From: Ipomoea triloba
Lineage: Eukaryota > Streptophyta > Magnoliopsida > Solanales > Convolvulaceae
DNA: 64,000 bases
Assembly: GCF_003576645.1 (NCBI RefSeq)
Contig: NC_044920.1
Span: 6,629,273-6,693,272, forward strand
Direction: 5' to 3'
The notes under the pieces were generated by a model. It saw only the letters and a list, made by a program, of their open reading frames with translations, was not told where the DNA came from and made no database searches. Shown here one piece after another: positions 11,500 through 23,783 of this stretch. Both the position numbers and the translations under genes were made by a program. Positions within the stretch are counted from its first letter, which is position 1; each line of letters starts with the position of its first letter.

Positions 11500-11690
11500 T
11501 TAATGTAAAATAATTATATTTATCACACTCATTGCGTGGGAGAAGTTGACTTAGGAAAGTGAGAGTGCATGCATGAACGGATCGCGGCAAAGTAGAGTGA
11601 TATTGGAGTGCCACATGGTTGGGACAAATAAGGTTGAATTCAACGTGTCATAAATTTTGAATACGTGTCTGTTAGCACTATTGAATAATT
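11500..11690 (+). repeat. Direct repeat, copy 1 (with 12960-13145)
   Basis: Shared blocks in the same order include TTATCACA(C/T)TCATTGC, GAGTGA(C/T)(A/G)TTGGAG and AATTCAACGTGTCATAAATT. The two copies diverge and flank a SINE, a microsatellite and a Tourist MITE, so a unit was duplicated or inserted twice. Family unknown. Confidence 0.55.
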
Positions 11691-11861
11691 TTAAGAAAAA
11701 AATTGTGACGGTTAATAATGGTAGACGATAAATTTCGATGAAGTCTATGCAGTAGACTATCGAATCAGTTGAATGTAATGGTTACTATTTCTTTTCATTA
11801 AAATAAGCGACACCATTTTAAACCATGGTCCACTATATAACGATTGTCTAACTTTCTTCTG

Positions 11862-11862
11862 A

Positions 11863-11921
<59 letters not shown>

Positions 11922-11942
11922 TGATAATAATAATAATAATAA
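11862..11942. repeat. (AAT)n microsatellite
   Basis: About 26 AAT units with one GATGAT interruption. Confidence 0.95.
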
Positions 11943-12200
11943 AGGTAGTGGGCCCAAATGCTCACATATTACTATATTAGGGTTAGTCAAAGCCGTTATT
12001 CTAATTTGTCACTTCCTCACAAATTTAAGTGGGCCCTAGCGCTCACATTTTATGTATTTCTTTTTTTTTCTTTTTTTTTTTCAGACGAAAGTATACACAC
12101 CAATTTTTAATTATTGATTACTCTAGTGGCTTTTTTATTTTTTATCCTGATTTTAATTTTAAAAATTTGTGTTCTTTGATTAAACAATATTTTACTTTTA

Positions 12201-12680
12201 GGTGTGTTTGGAAACTAGAAAAATGACTTTTGGAAAATGATTCGTTTTCTAGAAAATATTTTCCTTCTCAGTGTTTGGTTGCATTATTGAAAACTGTCTT
12301 GATGTACTTGGTTCATTTTCTAGAAAATGATTAGAATTGTATGATTAAATATTTTAATTATTTTATTTAAAATAACAAAATATTTATAATAATATTAAAA
12401 ATAATATTATTTATTATTTTTTTTTAAATGGCGGAAACCAGAAAACTGCTCTCTAGTTTTTGGCGAAAACCAGAGCACGCTAGAACCGGTTGAAACCATT
12501 TTTGGCGGACCGAAACACTAACTTTGACGATCCGAAAATGATTTCCGCCAAAATAGCCTCTCTCTTTTTTCCTAAGTCAACAGAAATAATTTTCTGTTGA
12601 CTTAATTTTTCAAGTAGATCCAAACACTGGAAACTCAAAAAATAATTTTTAGAAATCATTTTATAGCTTTCCAACACACC
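12201..12680. mobile_element. Tourist-like (PIF/Harbinger) MITE
   Basis: Ends GGTGTGTTTGGAAA ... CCAACACACC with TTA target duplications at 12198-12200 and 12681-12683; 480 bp. TTA duplication and G-rich TGTTTGG inverted ends are the Tourist signature. It shares interior phrases with the element at 39162 (GAAAATGA, CAGTGTTTGGTTGCAT, AAACCAGAGC). Confidence 0.85.
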
Positions 12681-12959
12681 TTAATAGTTTAAAATACCCT
12701 CAAATGTAGTATGGTATTTTTTTTTCTTTTCTTAATAATGTGATAACATTTTAGATCCATCTAGCACTTAAGTTCAAATACATATTACACAAAAATATTT
12801 TAATAATCTAAATCTAATCTAACTAATTTAATGTTATATTTTATATCATTTAATTTCAAAATTGTATATAATATAATTTATTATATTAATTATTGATAAA
12901 TAATTATGATAACACACAATTGATGAGGCTACACTAGCAAATGCATTTCTTATACAGCA

Positions 12960-13145
12960 AAATCTAATTTGTTAATAAAATAATTATGCTTATCACATTC
13001 ATTGCATAAGAGTGGGTGAGAGATGAGCGAGAGCTTGCAAGAACCGATCAAAATAGAGTGACGTTGGAGCGACATGTGGTTGGAACATGTAAACTAGAAT
13101 TCAACGTGTCATAAATTCTTGTTACATATTCAGTGGCTCAGATCA
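12960..13145 (+). repeat. Direct repeat, copy 2 (with 11500-11690)
   Basis: Second copy of the unit described at 11500. A SINE follows at 13236. Confidence 0.55.
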
Positions 13146-13235
13146 TGTTAAATTCACATTTTAAATATAACGTGCAAATTTTTCTGTACGTAATAATGGT
13201 TAGAAATAATTATTTCCTAACATTGATTTATATAA

Positions 13236-13545
13236 TGCCAAAGGCCTTGTGGTTAAGCGGCATGAAGTGATTCTCCCAAGTTTGAGGTCATGGGTTCGAG
13301 CCTCAGTGTGGGCAATGTTGACTTTGTTGGGCTTCAGTAGGTTGAGAGAGTATATGGACACGCTAGAAAGGAGGTTTCCCATTCCTCATGGAGATTTGGG
13401 ACCACAAATCACTTTTGTTCGGAAAGGGAAAGGGTTAGGGACCACAGCAAGATCGCCGTTTTGTGTTGTTGGAGAGTTTGGAAGTGTTAGAGACCACTCG
13501 CCCTTTTGTTTTGTTGGAGACGGGTAGGGTTTTGACGATTACATC
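13236..13545 (+). mobile_element. tRNA-derived SINE
   Basis: A box TGGTTAAGCGG at 13250-13260 and B box GGTTCGAGCC at 13293-13302, about 33 bp apart, form a good RNA polymerase III internal promoter. The 5' end is near TGCCAAAGGCC. The 3' end is uncertain; the unit probably includes the GGACCAC/GTTTTGTTGG repeats to about 13545. Confidence 0.7.
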
Positions 13546-13568
13546 AATGCTAGGTATAATAAATAATT

Positions 13569-13612
13569 ATAGTAAATACGGTAGGTGTATTTACACCTAC
13601 CGTATTTACTAT
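13569..13612. repeat. Perfect 21-bp inverted repeat with 2-bp spacer
   Basis: Arms begin ATAGTAAATACGGTAGGTG and are exactly reverse-complementary across a TT centre. It may be a relic of a small foldback element. Confidence 0.9.
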
Positions 13613-13654
13613 TCTTTATTAAAAATAATTCTAAATTGCATTGAGCCTAAGAGT

Positions 13655-15665
13655 CACTACAGGAATGAAGAGATTTAGTGACAAATCATTTGTGACACTT
13701 TGTAATTTAGCCACAAATAATACTCCTTTTGTGACCAAAAAAATAATTCGACACTATTGTGTGGGATAATTGTGATAATCTTTTTTTGGTCACTGATAGT
13801 ATGATAATTGTGACAAGTAAGTATTTGTTACGAGTAAGTTGTCACTATTACTAGAATAATAGTGTCGTAACATACGTTGTCACAATTTGTTGTCACTAAA
13901 TGTATGTGCATTTTGGCGGCATTATAATTATGGCGGGAACGAATGTAGTTGTGACAAAATATATTGTGGACACAAATTTTAATACTTTTTGTGACAAATA
14001 GTTGTTGGTCACTCATGTTTATAATATTTGTGACAACTTATTTTGTCAATAAAAATACAATTGATTAGTACCATTATAAATGAGAAACAATTGTGACAAA
14101 AAATACTATTGTTACTAATATATATTGTCATTTTTTTGTGATGAAATTGTTACAAATATTTGTGACACTCTATAATTCCGTAACAAAAATTACTAAATTG
14201 TGACAATAATTGTGTTGATTTCAAGTTTTGTCACTAATTTATGATAATTGTGACGGGTAATTAGTTGTTACTAAGAATGTCATTCCTAGAGATGTGTTGT
14301 TCTTCTATCAATATAGTGTCTTCATCTCTATTTGATTCAAAATTAATCAAATGAATTGAATGACTACAATATGGTTGTATCAAATATATAGTATATAATT
14401 TATATATAATAAAAATATAGTTATGGACCAATTAATCGAATTAGTTAACGTATAATTAAGTTTGGTTGATTAAGTAACAATTTCTCAAAATAAAAACTTA
14501 GTTAGTTTGATTCAAAATTAATGAAATTAATTGAATTATTACTCCTAATAACAACATTAGTCTATTATTTGTACATTAAGAGTCATCCTCTTAGTATAAT
14601 TTTTGTACAAGATAATTAGTTGTATCAAATATATAATATAAGAATATTATACATAATAAAATATTGATTAATTCAGCCAATTAATTGAAACAATTATATA
14701 CATGTGTGTGTGTATTTCTTTATATATATATATATAATTTAGAATTATACAAAAATCTTCATAGCAAAAACCACTCACATAAACAAAAATTTAGTCTACA
14801 AAGTTTTATCTCCTACATCATCATCAAAGTAGTAGTAGTAACAACAACAACAGTAATAATAATAATAATTAATAACAATAATATAATATAATATATAATA
14901 TAATAATATATAATATATAATATATAATAATAAAATTTAAAAAAAGAAAGAAAAGAAAAGTGATGTGGGATCAAATTTGATCCCACATCGAAAAACAAAT
15001 GAAAAGAGGGCGTTGAGCTCCCTCATTAAAAGGGAGCTCAACGCCCCCTTAAATTGTACAGCCATCCGAATTGGATGAAAATAGAAGCCTCAGGCTTCAT
15101 TAATAATAATGAAGCCTGAGGCTTCTCTTGAAACAATGAAATTTAATTTTTTAAATTAAAGTATTAATAAGAGTTTTGAGTAATTGTTCAAAATATTAAA
15201 GAGAAATGATATTAAATGCAATATTTGTTATTATGTTTGTTATCACAAAAAAATAATTATTTATATTTTTAGGTCATTAATAATCATTTTTGTGTCAAGA
15301 ACAATTCTCACAAATAAGTGTAGTTATTGTGACTAAAGTGTTGTCACAATAAATAATTAATTGTAACAATTTTGGTTGTCACTAAATCAATTTTTTGTAA
15401 TAACATATTAGGTCACAAATTGTACATTTATTGTGACCACTATTGGTGTCACTCAAATAATATTTTTAGTGTAGGTAAATATTGTCACAAAAGCCATGAG
15501 TAATTGTGACAACTTTTCAAAAGTCGTCACTACTACAATAGTGACGGAGGATATAGTGACGACAGGTGACGACTTCAAAAATTTGTCACTAATTTCAATA
15601 GTGACCAAAATCGATAGTTTTGGTGACAACTTCTATTGTCACTAAATGTGAAATTTCTTGTAGTG
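13655..15665. mobile_element. Non-autonomous CACTA (En/Spm) transposon, complete
   Basis: Starts CACTACAGGAATGAAGAG and ends AAATTTCTTGTAGTG. The 3-bp target duplication AGT is at 13652-13654 and 15666-15668. Both subterminal regions are filled with TTGTGACA / TAGTGAC / TTGTCACTA repeats in both orientations, as expected for CACTA transposase-binding arrays. No transposase is present. Length 2,011 bp. Confidence 0.93.
14962..15126. repeat. Three consecutive near-perfect hairpins inside the CACTA element
   Basis: (1) 14962-14989, a perfect 28-bp palindrome centred on AAATTT. (2) About 15005-15049, arms GGGCGTTGAGCTCCCT and its complement. (3) 15083-15126, arms AGAAGCCTCAGGCTTC and its complement around ATTAATAATAAT. 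They replace the coding part expected in an autonomous CACTA element. Confidence 0.88.
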
Positions 15666-15666
15666 A

Positions 15667-16219
15667 GTTAGGCTCATTCAAATGAATGAGCCTAACCCTT
15701 AGGCTCTTTTCCTATTTATGTTAACCACCCAGGAAAGTCATTGTTTGGAGAACCGTGTGCCCCCACTCCTCATCGGCAAATGCACCCGGTATTTGTGCTT
15801 ATCTGTTATGTTGGTTTAAATGATTTAGCTCTTCTTGAACAATGATGCTACTACAGTGCTTGGAGCTGTGAATTTGGCTTTGCTTGTATACAGAGTTTTT
15901 TATTTTAAAAAAAAAATATTTGGAGCTGTGAATTTGGCTTTGCTTGTATACAGAGTTTTTTATTTTAAAAAAAAAATATTTTTGTGGAAATCTCCATGCC
16001 AGGGACATGTCTGAAACTAGTAACAGATTAATTTTTGTGTGTATTTGCACGTGTGGTGATGTTTATAGATGAGTTAGCTCTATCAACACCCTGATCGATG
16101 ATTCTCTAGTGGTTGAGTTTGGAAATGTCTACTTTGCATATACATATTTAGGTGCATAATAATGATTTTGTTTATTGTGGCTAGTTTGAAAGCTAATTCG
16201 GTCTTTGTATTCATTTATA
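15667..16219. other. Segment between the CACTA element and the right Helitron
   Basis: Contains a 14-bp-arm palindrome (15667-15696) and an exact 60-bp tandem duplication (15859-15980, unit starting TTGGAGCTGTGAATTTGG). Otherwise it looks low-copy. No exon was recognised, although it could be intron of the RBX1-like gene whose exon lies at 18112. Confidence 0.4.
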
Positions 16220-16593
16220 TCTACACTTATAATAAGAGCCAATAATGTTATACCCCTAATTGGAACAAAAAAATGTTGGTGTAATAGTCTGCTATAACAT
16301 ATTGTACTTTGTGTTCTTCTTATTGTTCAACCTCCAATTAAATTCCTAATATATCCTAAACTTTTATAATTTTACCAAATTCTTTCCGTTAAATATAACG
16401 GAACTTTAACATTAAAATCTTTAGGGAATTTGTTTCTTTATTGCAGTTTTCAAACAAATTGGTAATATTCTATAATACAATTATGTATAGATTCTTAACT
16501 TAAAATTAGAATATTGGAGTCTTAATAGGATTCTATAATACAATTTTGTATAGATTCCTAACTAATAAACCATTATTCTACCCAAAACAACAG

Positions 16594-16600
16594 TATATAA
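16594..16600 (+). promoter_or_regulatory. TATA box carried by the right Helitron
   Basis: TATATAA followed by ACCCCTCCCC and a C/A-rich leader looks like a plant promoter and 5' UTR. A matching TTTATATACT lies at the equivalent place in the left Helitron (about 10882-10891, minus strand). Confidence 0.5.
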
Positions 16601-16941
16601 ACCCCTCCCCTTCTCACTGCATTCACCCAAAACTAAACCTAACATATTCTGCAACACACCATCTACTTGACATTCTATAGGTATGATTGTCAAAATATTA
16701 TCATGCTAATTCTATTATTTGTATTTGTACTCATAATGATTACAGCTAAAAAATCAATGATGGTATACTCATTAATTAGTATAACTTCAATATCGTTATT
16801 AAATATATCTATTGTATAATATGTTCATCTATACTTGTATCCTTGTATGTAATGATGTGGTTCTCATTATATTCCTCTATAATTAATCTACACATTTTAG
16901 TTACTCCTAACTCCCTAATCTATGGCTTTTGAATTTATGTT

Positions 16942-17163
16942 GTGGTTCCCATTGTATTATTTCATAACATCCTTTATGAACATATTTTCCATGGCACAAG
17001 GATATTAGTAATTACAAATGCAGTAAAGTTAATTGATATTGACACACAAATTGTGGGTTGGAGTTGTACAGTTCATGTCATTAAGAAAAATGAGCTGGCT
17101 ATTGGAACACTTGAGAAAAAGTATATGCTCATCGTACTTGAGGATGAAACAGTAAGTAAATAG
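16942..17163 (+). pseudogene. RPA-like OB-fold fragment in the right Helitron
   Basis: 73 codons with FHGTRILVITNAVKLIDID, VGWSCTVHVIKK and KKYMLIVLEDET. The spacing of W, the V-x-V-I-x-K strand and the L-I-V-L-x-D-E strand fits one OB fold of RPA70-like proteins. It lies about 340 bp after the TATA box and leader, consistent with a captured gene start. It is a fragment with no evidence of function. Confidence 0.42.
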
Positions 17164-17348
17164 TAAAAAATTTCTCCCTTTATAATTATTATTATTATTT
17201 TATTTTTATTTTTATCATTATTAGTATTATTATTATTATGAAGATGCTCTCATTCACCACCGACATCATTGTAAATGCTATATCTAAATGCAAGGAACTC
17301 AGGTTCAATCAATAGTGTTTGATAATAACATTGGAATGTATGATATCA

Positions 17349-17458
17349 CTTAGCGACGGATATTTTTTATTTAGCGACGGAAATTTCCGTCATTAAATTT
17401 AGCGATGGAAATAAATTGCGTCGCCGAATTCTAGCGACGGAAAAAATCCGTCGCTAAA
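17349..17458. repeat. GCGACGG inverted-repeat cluster
   Basis: Six GCGACGG/CCGTCGC-type words alternate in both orientations, for example TTTAGCGACGGAAATTTCCG. They lie in about 300 bp found in the right but not the left Helitron, so this is probably a separate small insertion. The motif is common in CACTA subterminal regions. Confidence 0.65.
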
Positions 17459-17694
17459 CTGTTTATTTGCTCCCACGTAAGTGGTTTATTTGTTTCTACT
17501 TACTTTAGTTGCAATTTAGCTATTTACAATTTCGTTATGTTTTATTAAAATATATAAGCATCGAGACTATTTTTTTTATTTTTATTAATTTAGCATTTTT
17601 TTTCTCTATGACTACTTTAATCAATTAAGGAATACTAATTTAAAAATACGCATTGGACATTGGTTTAATCGCACAACGCGCGTGTGATAACTAG

Positions 17695-18521
<827 letters not shown>

Positions 18522-18897
18522 TCCCACTTAATTTTGATTTAGGAAGGTCTTGACCATTTGGCTTCATTTTGATCTTCCATTTCACATCAATGGCCTTGTG
18601 ACTTTGTGGAAAGTTTGCTAGTTCCCACGTTCCATTTTTCTGAATTGAAGTTATTTCTTCATCCATAGCTTTCTTTCATTTGGGATTTTGAATAGCTCAT
18701 TCAAATTTAACAAGTCCAACTTCTAATGACAAAGCATAGTGGCTGAATTCACTTAATTGTTCAATAGGTGTTGTAGCTGATGTTACAACACGAGGTGGTT
18801 ATGCTACTATTTCTGTTAGAACTTCAGCAGCAACATTTTTTTTCATCAAGAGCAAAAACAGCTTGTCTTTTGTGGATCTTGATGAGCATCCACACTT
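18522..18897 (-). pseudogene. pol: RT start fragment of the degenerate copia element
   Basis: The minus strand encodes MDEEITSIQKNGTWEL and HKAIDVKWKIKMKPNG, the conserved opening of copia reverse transcriptase. It runs directly into the LTR, so the catalytic part is deleted. Pieces upstream of the RT start contain stops. Confidence 0.8.
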
Positions 18898-18902
18898 GCA
18901 CT

Positions 18903-20252
18903 TGATGTTGTGTGTATAGTGGTGAGGGTGAATGTGGTATGGAAGTGGAAAAACGAAGAGTCAAGACTCCCCGAGTGTCGTGTCTCTCAAGGATGGCGAA
19001 TGGGAACCGAATATGTGTGGCATTTAGGAAGTTGAAAGGTAAGAGTTACAAGAATCAAAGGGGAAGGTTTTGTTCATGGTTGGTTGTGTAAGGTGAAAAG
19101 GATAGAGAATACAAAGGATAGAAAATACAAAAGATAAAAGGGAAGGGGTGCATGCCAAAGTTAAGCCAAAGGATTGATTATCGTAGGTAGCTTGGAATTG
19201 GGTTTCGGGATTGATCTAGGGAGTCACGGTCTTTGTATTGAGTGGCGTCACACTCAAACTCTCAATCCTCATTCGGTTAAGGCATTTCATCGAACACCTA
19301 GCCTACCACTCCTCTTGGATCTCATCCTTTCGGATTAAGAGCGGAGATATAAATGAGTTGGGCTCGTGAGAGGCCGCTATCGCGCACTCTCTCACTTCCA
19401 CTCGGTTTACTATCTATCCCGGTCGGAAATAGAAGCAAAGATTGAACAACATCATCCATACATTCATCAATCATACTCCCACAATACCAAGATCATAATA
19501 TCAAATTATAAGCATGAATCCATAGATCAACAAGGGCACACACACCCAACTACTCTACTCTACCATAATAAACATAAATAGAAGCAATATAAACAATGCA
19601 AGAATATAAAAGAGTAAACTTTATATTAATAGAAGAGAAATTATACCTAAAGAAGCTTGAATCTACATAATCTTCATCTTCAAATCCTAAGCTAAATCTA
19701 TTCTAAGGAGGAATGTTTTCTTCCCCAAAGGGGAAGAATTTGGAAAGGGAAGTCAGATCTAAAGCTATTGGGGGGTGCTGGGAACTGATCTAAAAGACCT
19801 ATAAAGGGCATATATATAGCCCCCAAAATCTCGCCCTAATAATTTCCGCGCTGTGTCGCGTCCACGCGGCTAACACGCGTGTGAGCGTGTGTGGGAGCGA
19901 ACTAGTAAGCAACCACGCCGCTCACACGCGTGTGAGAGTGCATGGTGAAGTTTGCTTCTTCTGTCTTCTTCTATGTTGTAGCTCTCGTCGATACGGTTCC
20001 ATAGCCACCTGTCTCGCCTCATTTGGACACATTCCTAGCTCCGGTTACGTCCGTTTTACTGAAGTGTCGCCGGAATGCCCTACGAAGTGCAAGAATTGTG
20101 CAAATTATATAAAAACACATAAGATTAGTCCCTAGACCTATATGCAATGAAATTACCCTATCTTAGCATGTTTCTAGGCCTAATGGACATCTATTATAGC
20201 ATATTTTACACCTAAATGACCCCTAAAATATGGCTACTTTTGGCACTTATCA
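18903..20252 (-). repeat. 3' LTR of the gypsy-like element
   Basis: On the minus strand it begins TGATAAGTGCCAAAAGTAGC and ends ACACAACATCA. It is nearly identical to 27590-28929, so this insertion is much younger than its copia host. It contains a TATA box (19809-19819) and CGCG palindromes (19865-19933). Confidence 0.92.
19809..19819 (-). promoter_or_regulatory. TATA box of the gypsy-like LTR
   Basis: Minus strand CTATATATATG, preceded by AGGGCGAGATTTTGGGGG. The same box is at about 28490-28500 in the other LTR. Confidence 0.65.
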
Positions 20253-22300
20253 AATTTTTCACACTTTAACTTTGTTTGTCCTCAAGCAATTCACAATTAA
20301 ACGCTAATCATTTAAGTGCCAAAGGTAGCTGTGTTCTCAATCAATTAATCGGTCTATCAACTCTAGGGTGTAACAACGGAGTGGGTGAAATTCCGCACAT
20401 TATCTACACAGAATGGTAACCACATGCCATACACTCTAAGAATATACAAACGAAGCAAAACCCCTATGGTCTCATTTGGACAATGCAACGCACACACCCT
20501 TCATTCAACCAAGCATGCAATCCAAATTAGATTCACCTCAAATTTTACAAAGGCCTTCAAGCCGAGCCCCCTAGTGGAAACGATGTGCACACCTCAACCA
20601 ATACTTTTCAACTAAACGCCAAAGCCCAACGCGTAAAATAAGTGAGGGTAGGGACATGGACCGCTCATCGCCATGGCTTGGGCGATCACTCTATTTTCTC
20701 ACTTCCTAGGATAACGTCATCAGGCGACCCAACTTCACATGGAGCTCCATGCTTTTTCGAAGACAGTGCAATGGATGCCTGAATCCTAGCGAAGCGGCTC
20801 ACCTCCGCTCTATTTTCTCATCTCCTTGGAGCATTTTATGTGGACAATCGACTCCAGGTATAGCTTTTGCTTTTTATGAAGACTATGGTTGAACACAACC
20901 TAGCGAGATGGCTTTCCTCAATTTTTATCTCTAGGATTGGCCTTTTGCCTTTTCTACTGTTTCTCCATACAACCCCTCATGCCTTTTTCTTGGGATTAAG
21001 GGATTTTTCACTCTAAGCTCACTATTAGGCTCACCTTTTGCCTCATGCCCTACCAAAATTAGTTCAATTCCGGGCTTCGCTTTCACTTATCTTTCTAAAA
21101 TTAAGGGGTGCACACTCCCACTTCGAGAGATCATTGACTAAGGTCTAAGGAAAATAAGAGGTGAATATCATGCAAGCATTCAAGAATTTAAAGCTCATTT
21201 GGTCAAAGAAGGGGTACTTCCCATGGATATTCAAAGAGAAAAAATTTTATTTTTGGCATATGATTAACATTCTCCCTAGATAATGTCAACAATGACACAC
21301 TCTCCAAAGATAAAACACACCCATGAGACAAGACCAATATATCAATCAAGCAAACAAGACATTATAAGCACAAGGTGCATCCTTTCCACACTTTAAAACA
21401 AACATCGTCCTTGATGTTTCCATGAAGATCAAGTGGAACAAAGGAGCACGACCATTCAAAATCAATCAAACCCTTTTCACACTTTAGAAGTGTTTCCGGG
21501 AGTGTGGGGTATCAACAATATAGTATTTTGTGGGTGCAAAATAGCATGTGTTTAGCAAGTATGCAAGGAACACGTATAACAATTCAATTTCCAAACTTTA
21601 GAGTTGAAAAACGAGGCATAAAAAGTAGAAGGGATAAGAGGTTTACAACCAAGTAAGCATCCCTTCATTTCCACACTTTAAGCTTCTAGCATCTCTTTTG
21701 CCTTCGTTCTCCAAGCTACATGAAACAATGTTAGCTCAAGAAGACAACCAATTGACGTGCAATGGCCTGGCGGAAGTTATTTTATTCATAATGAAAGTAT
21801 TAAAGCATAAATCATAAAATAAGGTAAGTAACTAAAACAAAAGCAATAAGAAAGATATGTAAATCAAGATAGGAGATGATTCTTGGCACAGCCAGACCTT
21901 GGAGACTCATAAAAATTGGATGAAAAGAAAATAATGCACGAAAATCTGTCCAGGACCTGTCCACGTGACTCACACGCGTGGTGGTCCTCGTGGAGCGGCT
22001 CTGGAAAGATTCCACGCCTGTCACCACGCGTGTAAGCAGGCGTGGTCAGCAATGCTGATCACCTTCTTCGTCTCCCGGCTTTCGCCTTCCATGTTTGATC
22101 CGGTTTAGCTCATTTGTCATGGCTTAGCACCAAAATCACCTGCAATGTTAGCTCAAACAAGGCTATTCTAAAAAGAAAATTGCTAATAACGAAGGAAAAG
22201 AAAAAGTAAACAAGAAATGAAGTTCTAATCTAAGGATAACGTTGGGATTGCCTCCCAAGTGCGCCATGGTTTAACGTGTCCTGGCCAGACGTTGTGTGCT
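20253..22300 (-). other. 3' non-coding part of the gypsy-like element
   Basis: No useful frame. It holds several AAAGTGTGRAAA-type purine tracts on the minus strand (20256-20267, 21384-21394, 21474-21485, 21668-21679), the first of which abuts the LTR as the polypurine tract. It also has TTGGGAGGCAATCCCAA near 22233-22249, a hairpin word common after the coding region of plant gypsy elements. Two further CACGCGTG clusters lie at 21960-22045. Confidence 0.6.
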
Positions 22301-23082
22301 CTATCCTTCGAAGCACACAGATTTTGGGACCTTACCAAGCGTCCCGTGTCCCTTTGCTTCAAGGAATACCCCAAGATGGGTAACATCCTTGAATACCCAC
22401 AAGAATAAAGGAAGAACAACATCCAAGATTGGAGAAATTTTAGCCTCAAACACCCTCCTTAACTCTTCTAGGATGGTGTTCACTTCCTTTTCCTCATCCT
22501 CTCTTCCCCTAAAGATCTTTTCATTTTTAGCGCTCTCTTCATACCATATCTCCTCACTCCCATTTTCATTTTCGAATGTAGTCAAGTCTCTCCACTCAAC
22601 TTTCTCCATAAGATCAAATGTGAGAATCTCATCATTTTCTATCATCCCTTCCTCTCATTCCCTTCTCTCATCTTCCCAAAAATTACTCTCACTCTCACAT
22701 GAGTAAAATGAAGCATCATCCCCCTCACTCATCAACTCACTTTCACCCAAGACAAAGGATTCATCTTCTAAAAAGTTAAAGCAATCATAATCATTAGCAA
22801 ACAAGATAGAATCCTTATAATCATTAATCAATATATCAAAATTTTCTACGGAATCATCCTCCCGAAATTTAAAGCAATCATAATCGCACATAATGGAAAT
22901 ATTAATGCATAGGGAGTCATCCACACAAGTGTCAAGGGTGTTTTCAGTAAGAGCACAAGGATTTTCAAAAATATTAATGCAAGAAGGATTAGGAATTTTA
23001 CCACATGTTGGCTCTTCATCTTCCCACACTGTCTCAATGTCATCATCCTCACTCTCCATCTCTACCTCCTTTTGATTTTCCA
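21601..23082 (-). repeat. Segment repeated at 23084-24565 across an N
   Basis: Everything from GAGTTGAAAAACGAGGCATA to CCTCCTTTTGATTTTCCA recurs after the N at 23083 with an offset of 1,483 bp and no difference seen. Most likely one sequence present twice because two overlapping contigs were joined without merging. Confidence 0.85.
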
Positions 23083-23083
23083 N
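23083..23083. other. Assembly join (single N)
   Basis: Single undetermined base at the border of an exact 1,483-bp offset duplication. Confidence 0.9.
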
Positions 23084-23783
23084 GAGTTGAAAAACGAGGC
23101 ATAAAAAGTAGAAGGGATAAGAGGTTTACAACCAAGTAAGCATCCCTTCATTTCCACACTTTAAGCTTCTAGCATCTCTTTTGCCTTCGTTCTCCAAGCT
23201 ACATGAAACAATGTTAGCTCAAGAAGACAACCAATTGACGTGCAATGGCCTGGCGGAAGTTATTTTATTCATAATGAAAGTATTAAAGCATAAATCATAA
23301 AATAAGGTAAGTAACTAAAACAAAAGCAATAAGAAAGATATGTAAATCAAGATAGGAGATGATTCTTGGCACAGCCAGACCTTGGAGACTCATAAAAATT
23401 GGATGAAAAGAAAATAATGCACGAAAATCTGTCCAGGACCTGTCCACGTGACTCACACGCGTGGTGGTCCTCGTGGAGCGGCTCTGGAAAGATTCCACGC
23501 CTGTCACCACGCGTGTAAGCAGGCGTGGTCAGCAATGCTGATCACCTTCTTCGTCTCCCGGCTTTCGCCTTCCATGTTTGATCCGGTTTAGCTCATTTGT
23601 CATGGCTTAGCACCAAAATCACCTGCAATGTTAGCTCAAACAAGGCTATTCTAAAAAGAAAATTGCTAATAACGAAGGAAAAGAAAAAGTAAACAAGAAA
23701 TGAAGTTCTAATCTAAGGATAACGTTGGGATTGCCTCCCAAGTGCGCCATGGTTTAACGTGTCCTGGCCAGACGTTGTGTGCT

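Larger units (their letters stand above)
16220..17694 (+). mobile_element. Helitron, right copy (plus strand)
   Basis: 5' end A/TCTACACTTATAATAAGAGCC at 16220. The 3' end has a GC-rich inverted region CACAACGCGCGTGTG and GATAACTAG/T at 17694. The A and T flanks and the 5'-TC ... CTAG-3' termini fit Helitrons. It carries a promoter-like segment and an OB-fold-like piece shared with the copy at 10134-11294, plus a private insertion with GCGACGG palindromes. Confidence 0.8.

Noticed and set aside
11757..11990. Open frame rich in leucine on the minus strand
   Set aside because: It is the translation of an (AAT)n microsatellite.
22225..22706. Plus-strand Ser-rich frame of 136 codons and its copy at 23779
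   Set aside because: Antisense shadow of the acidic element protein.
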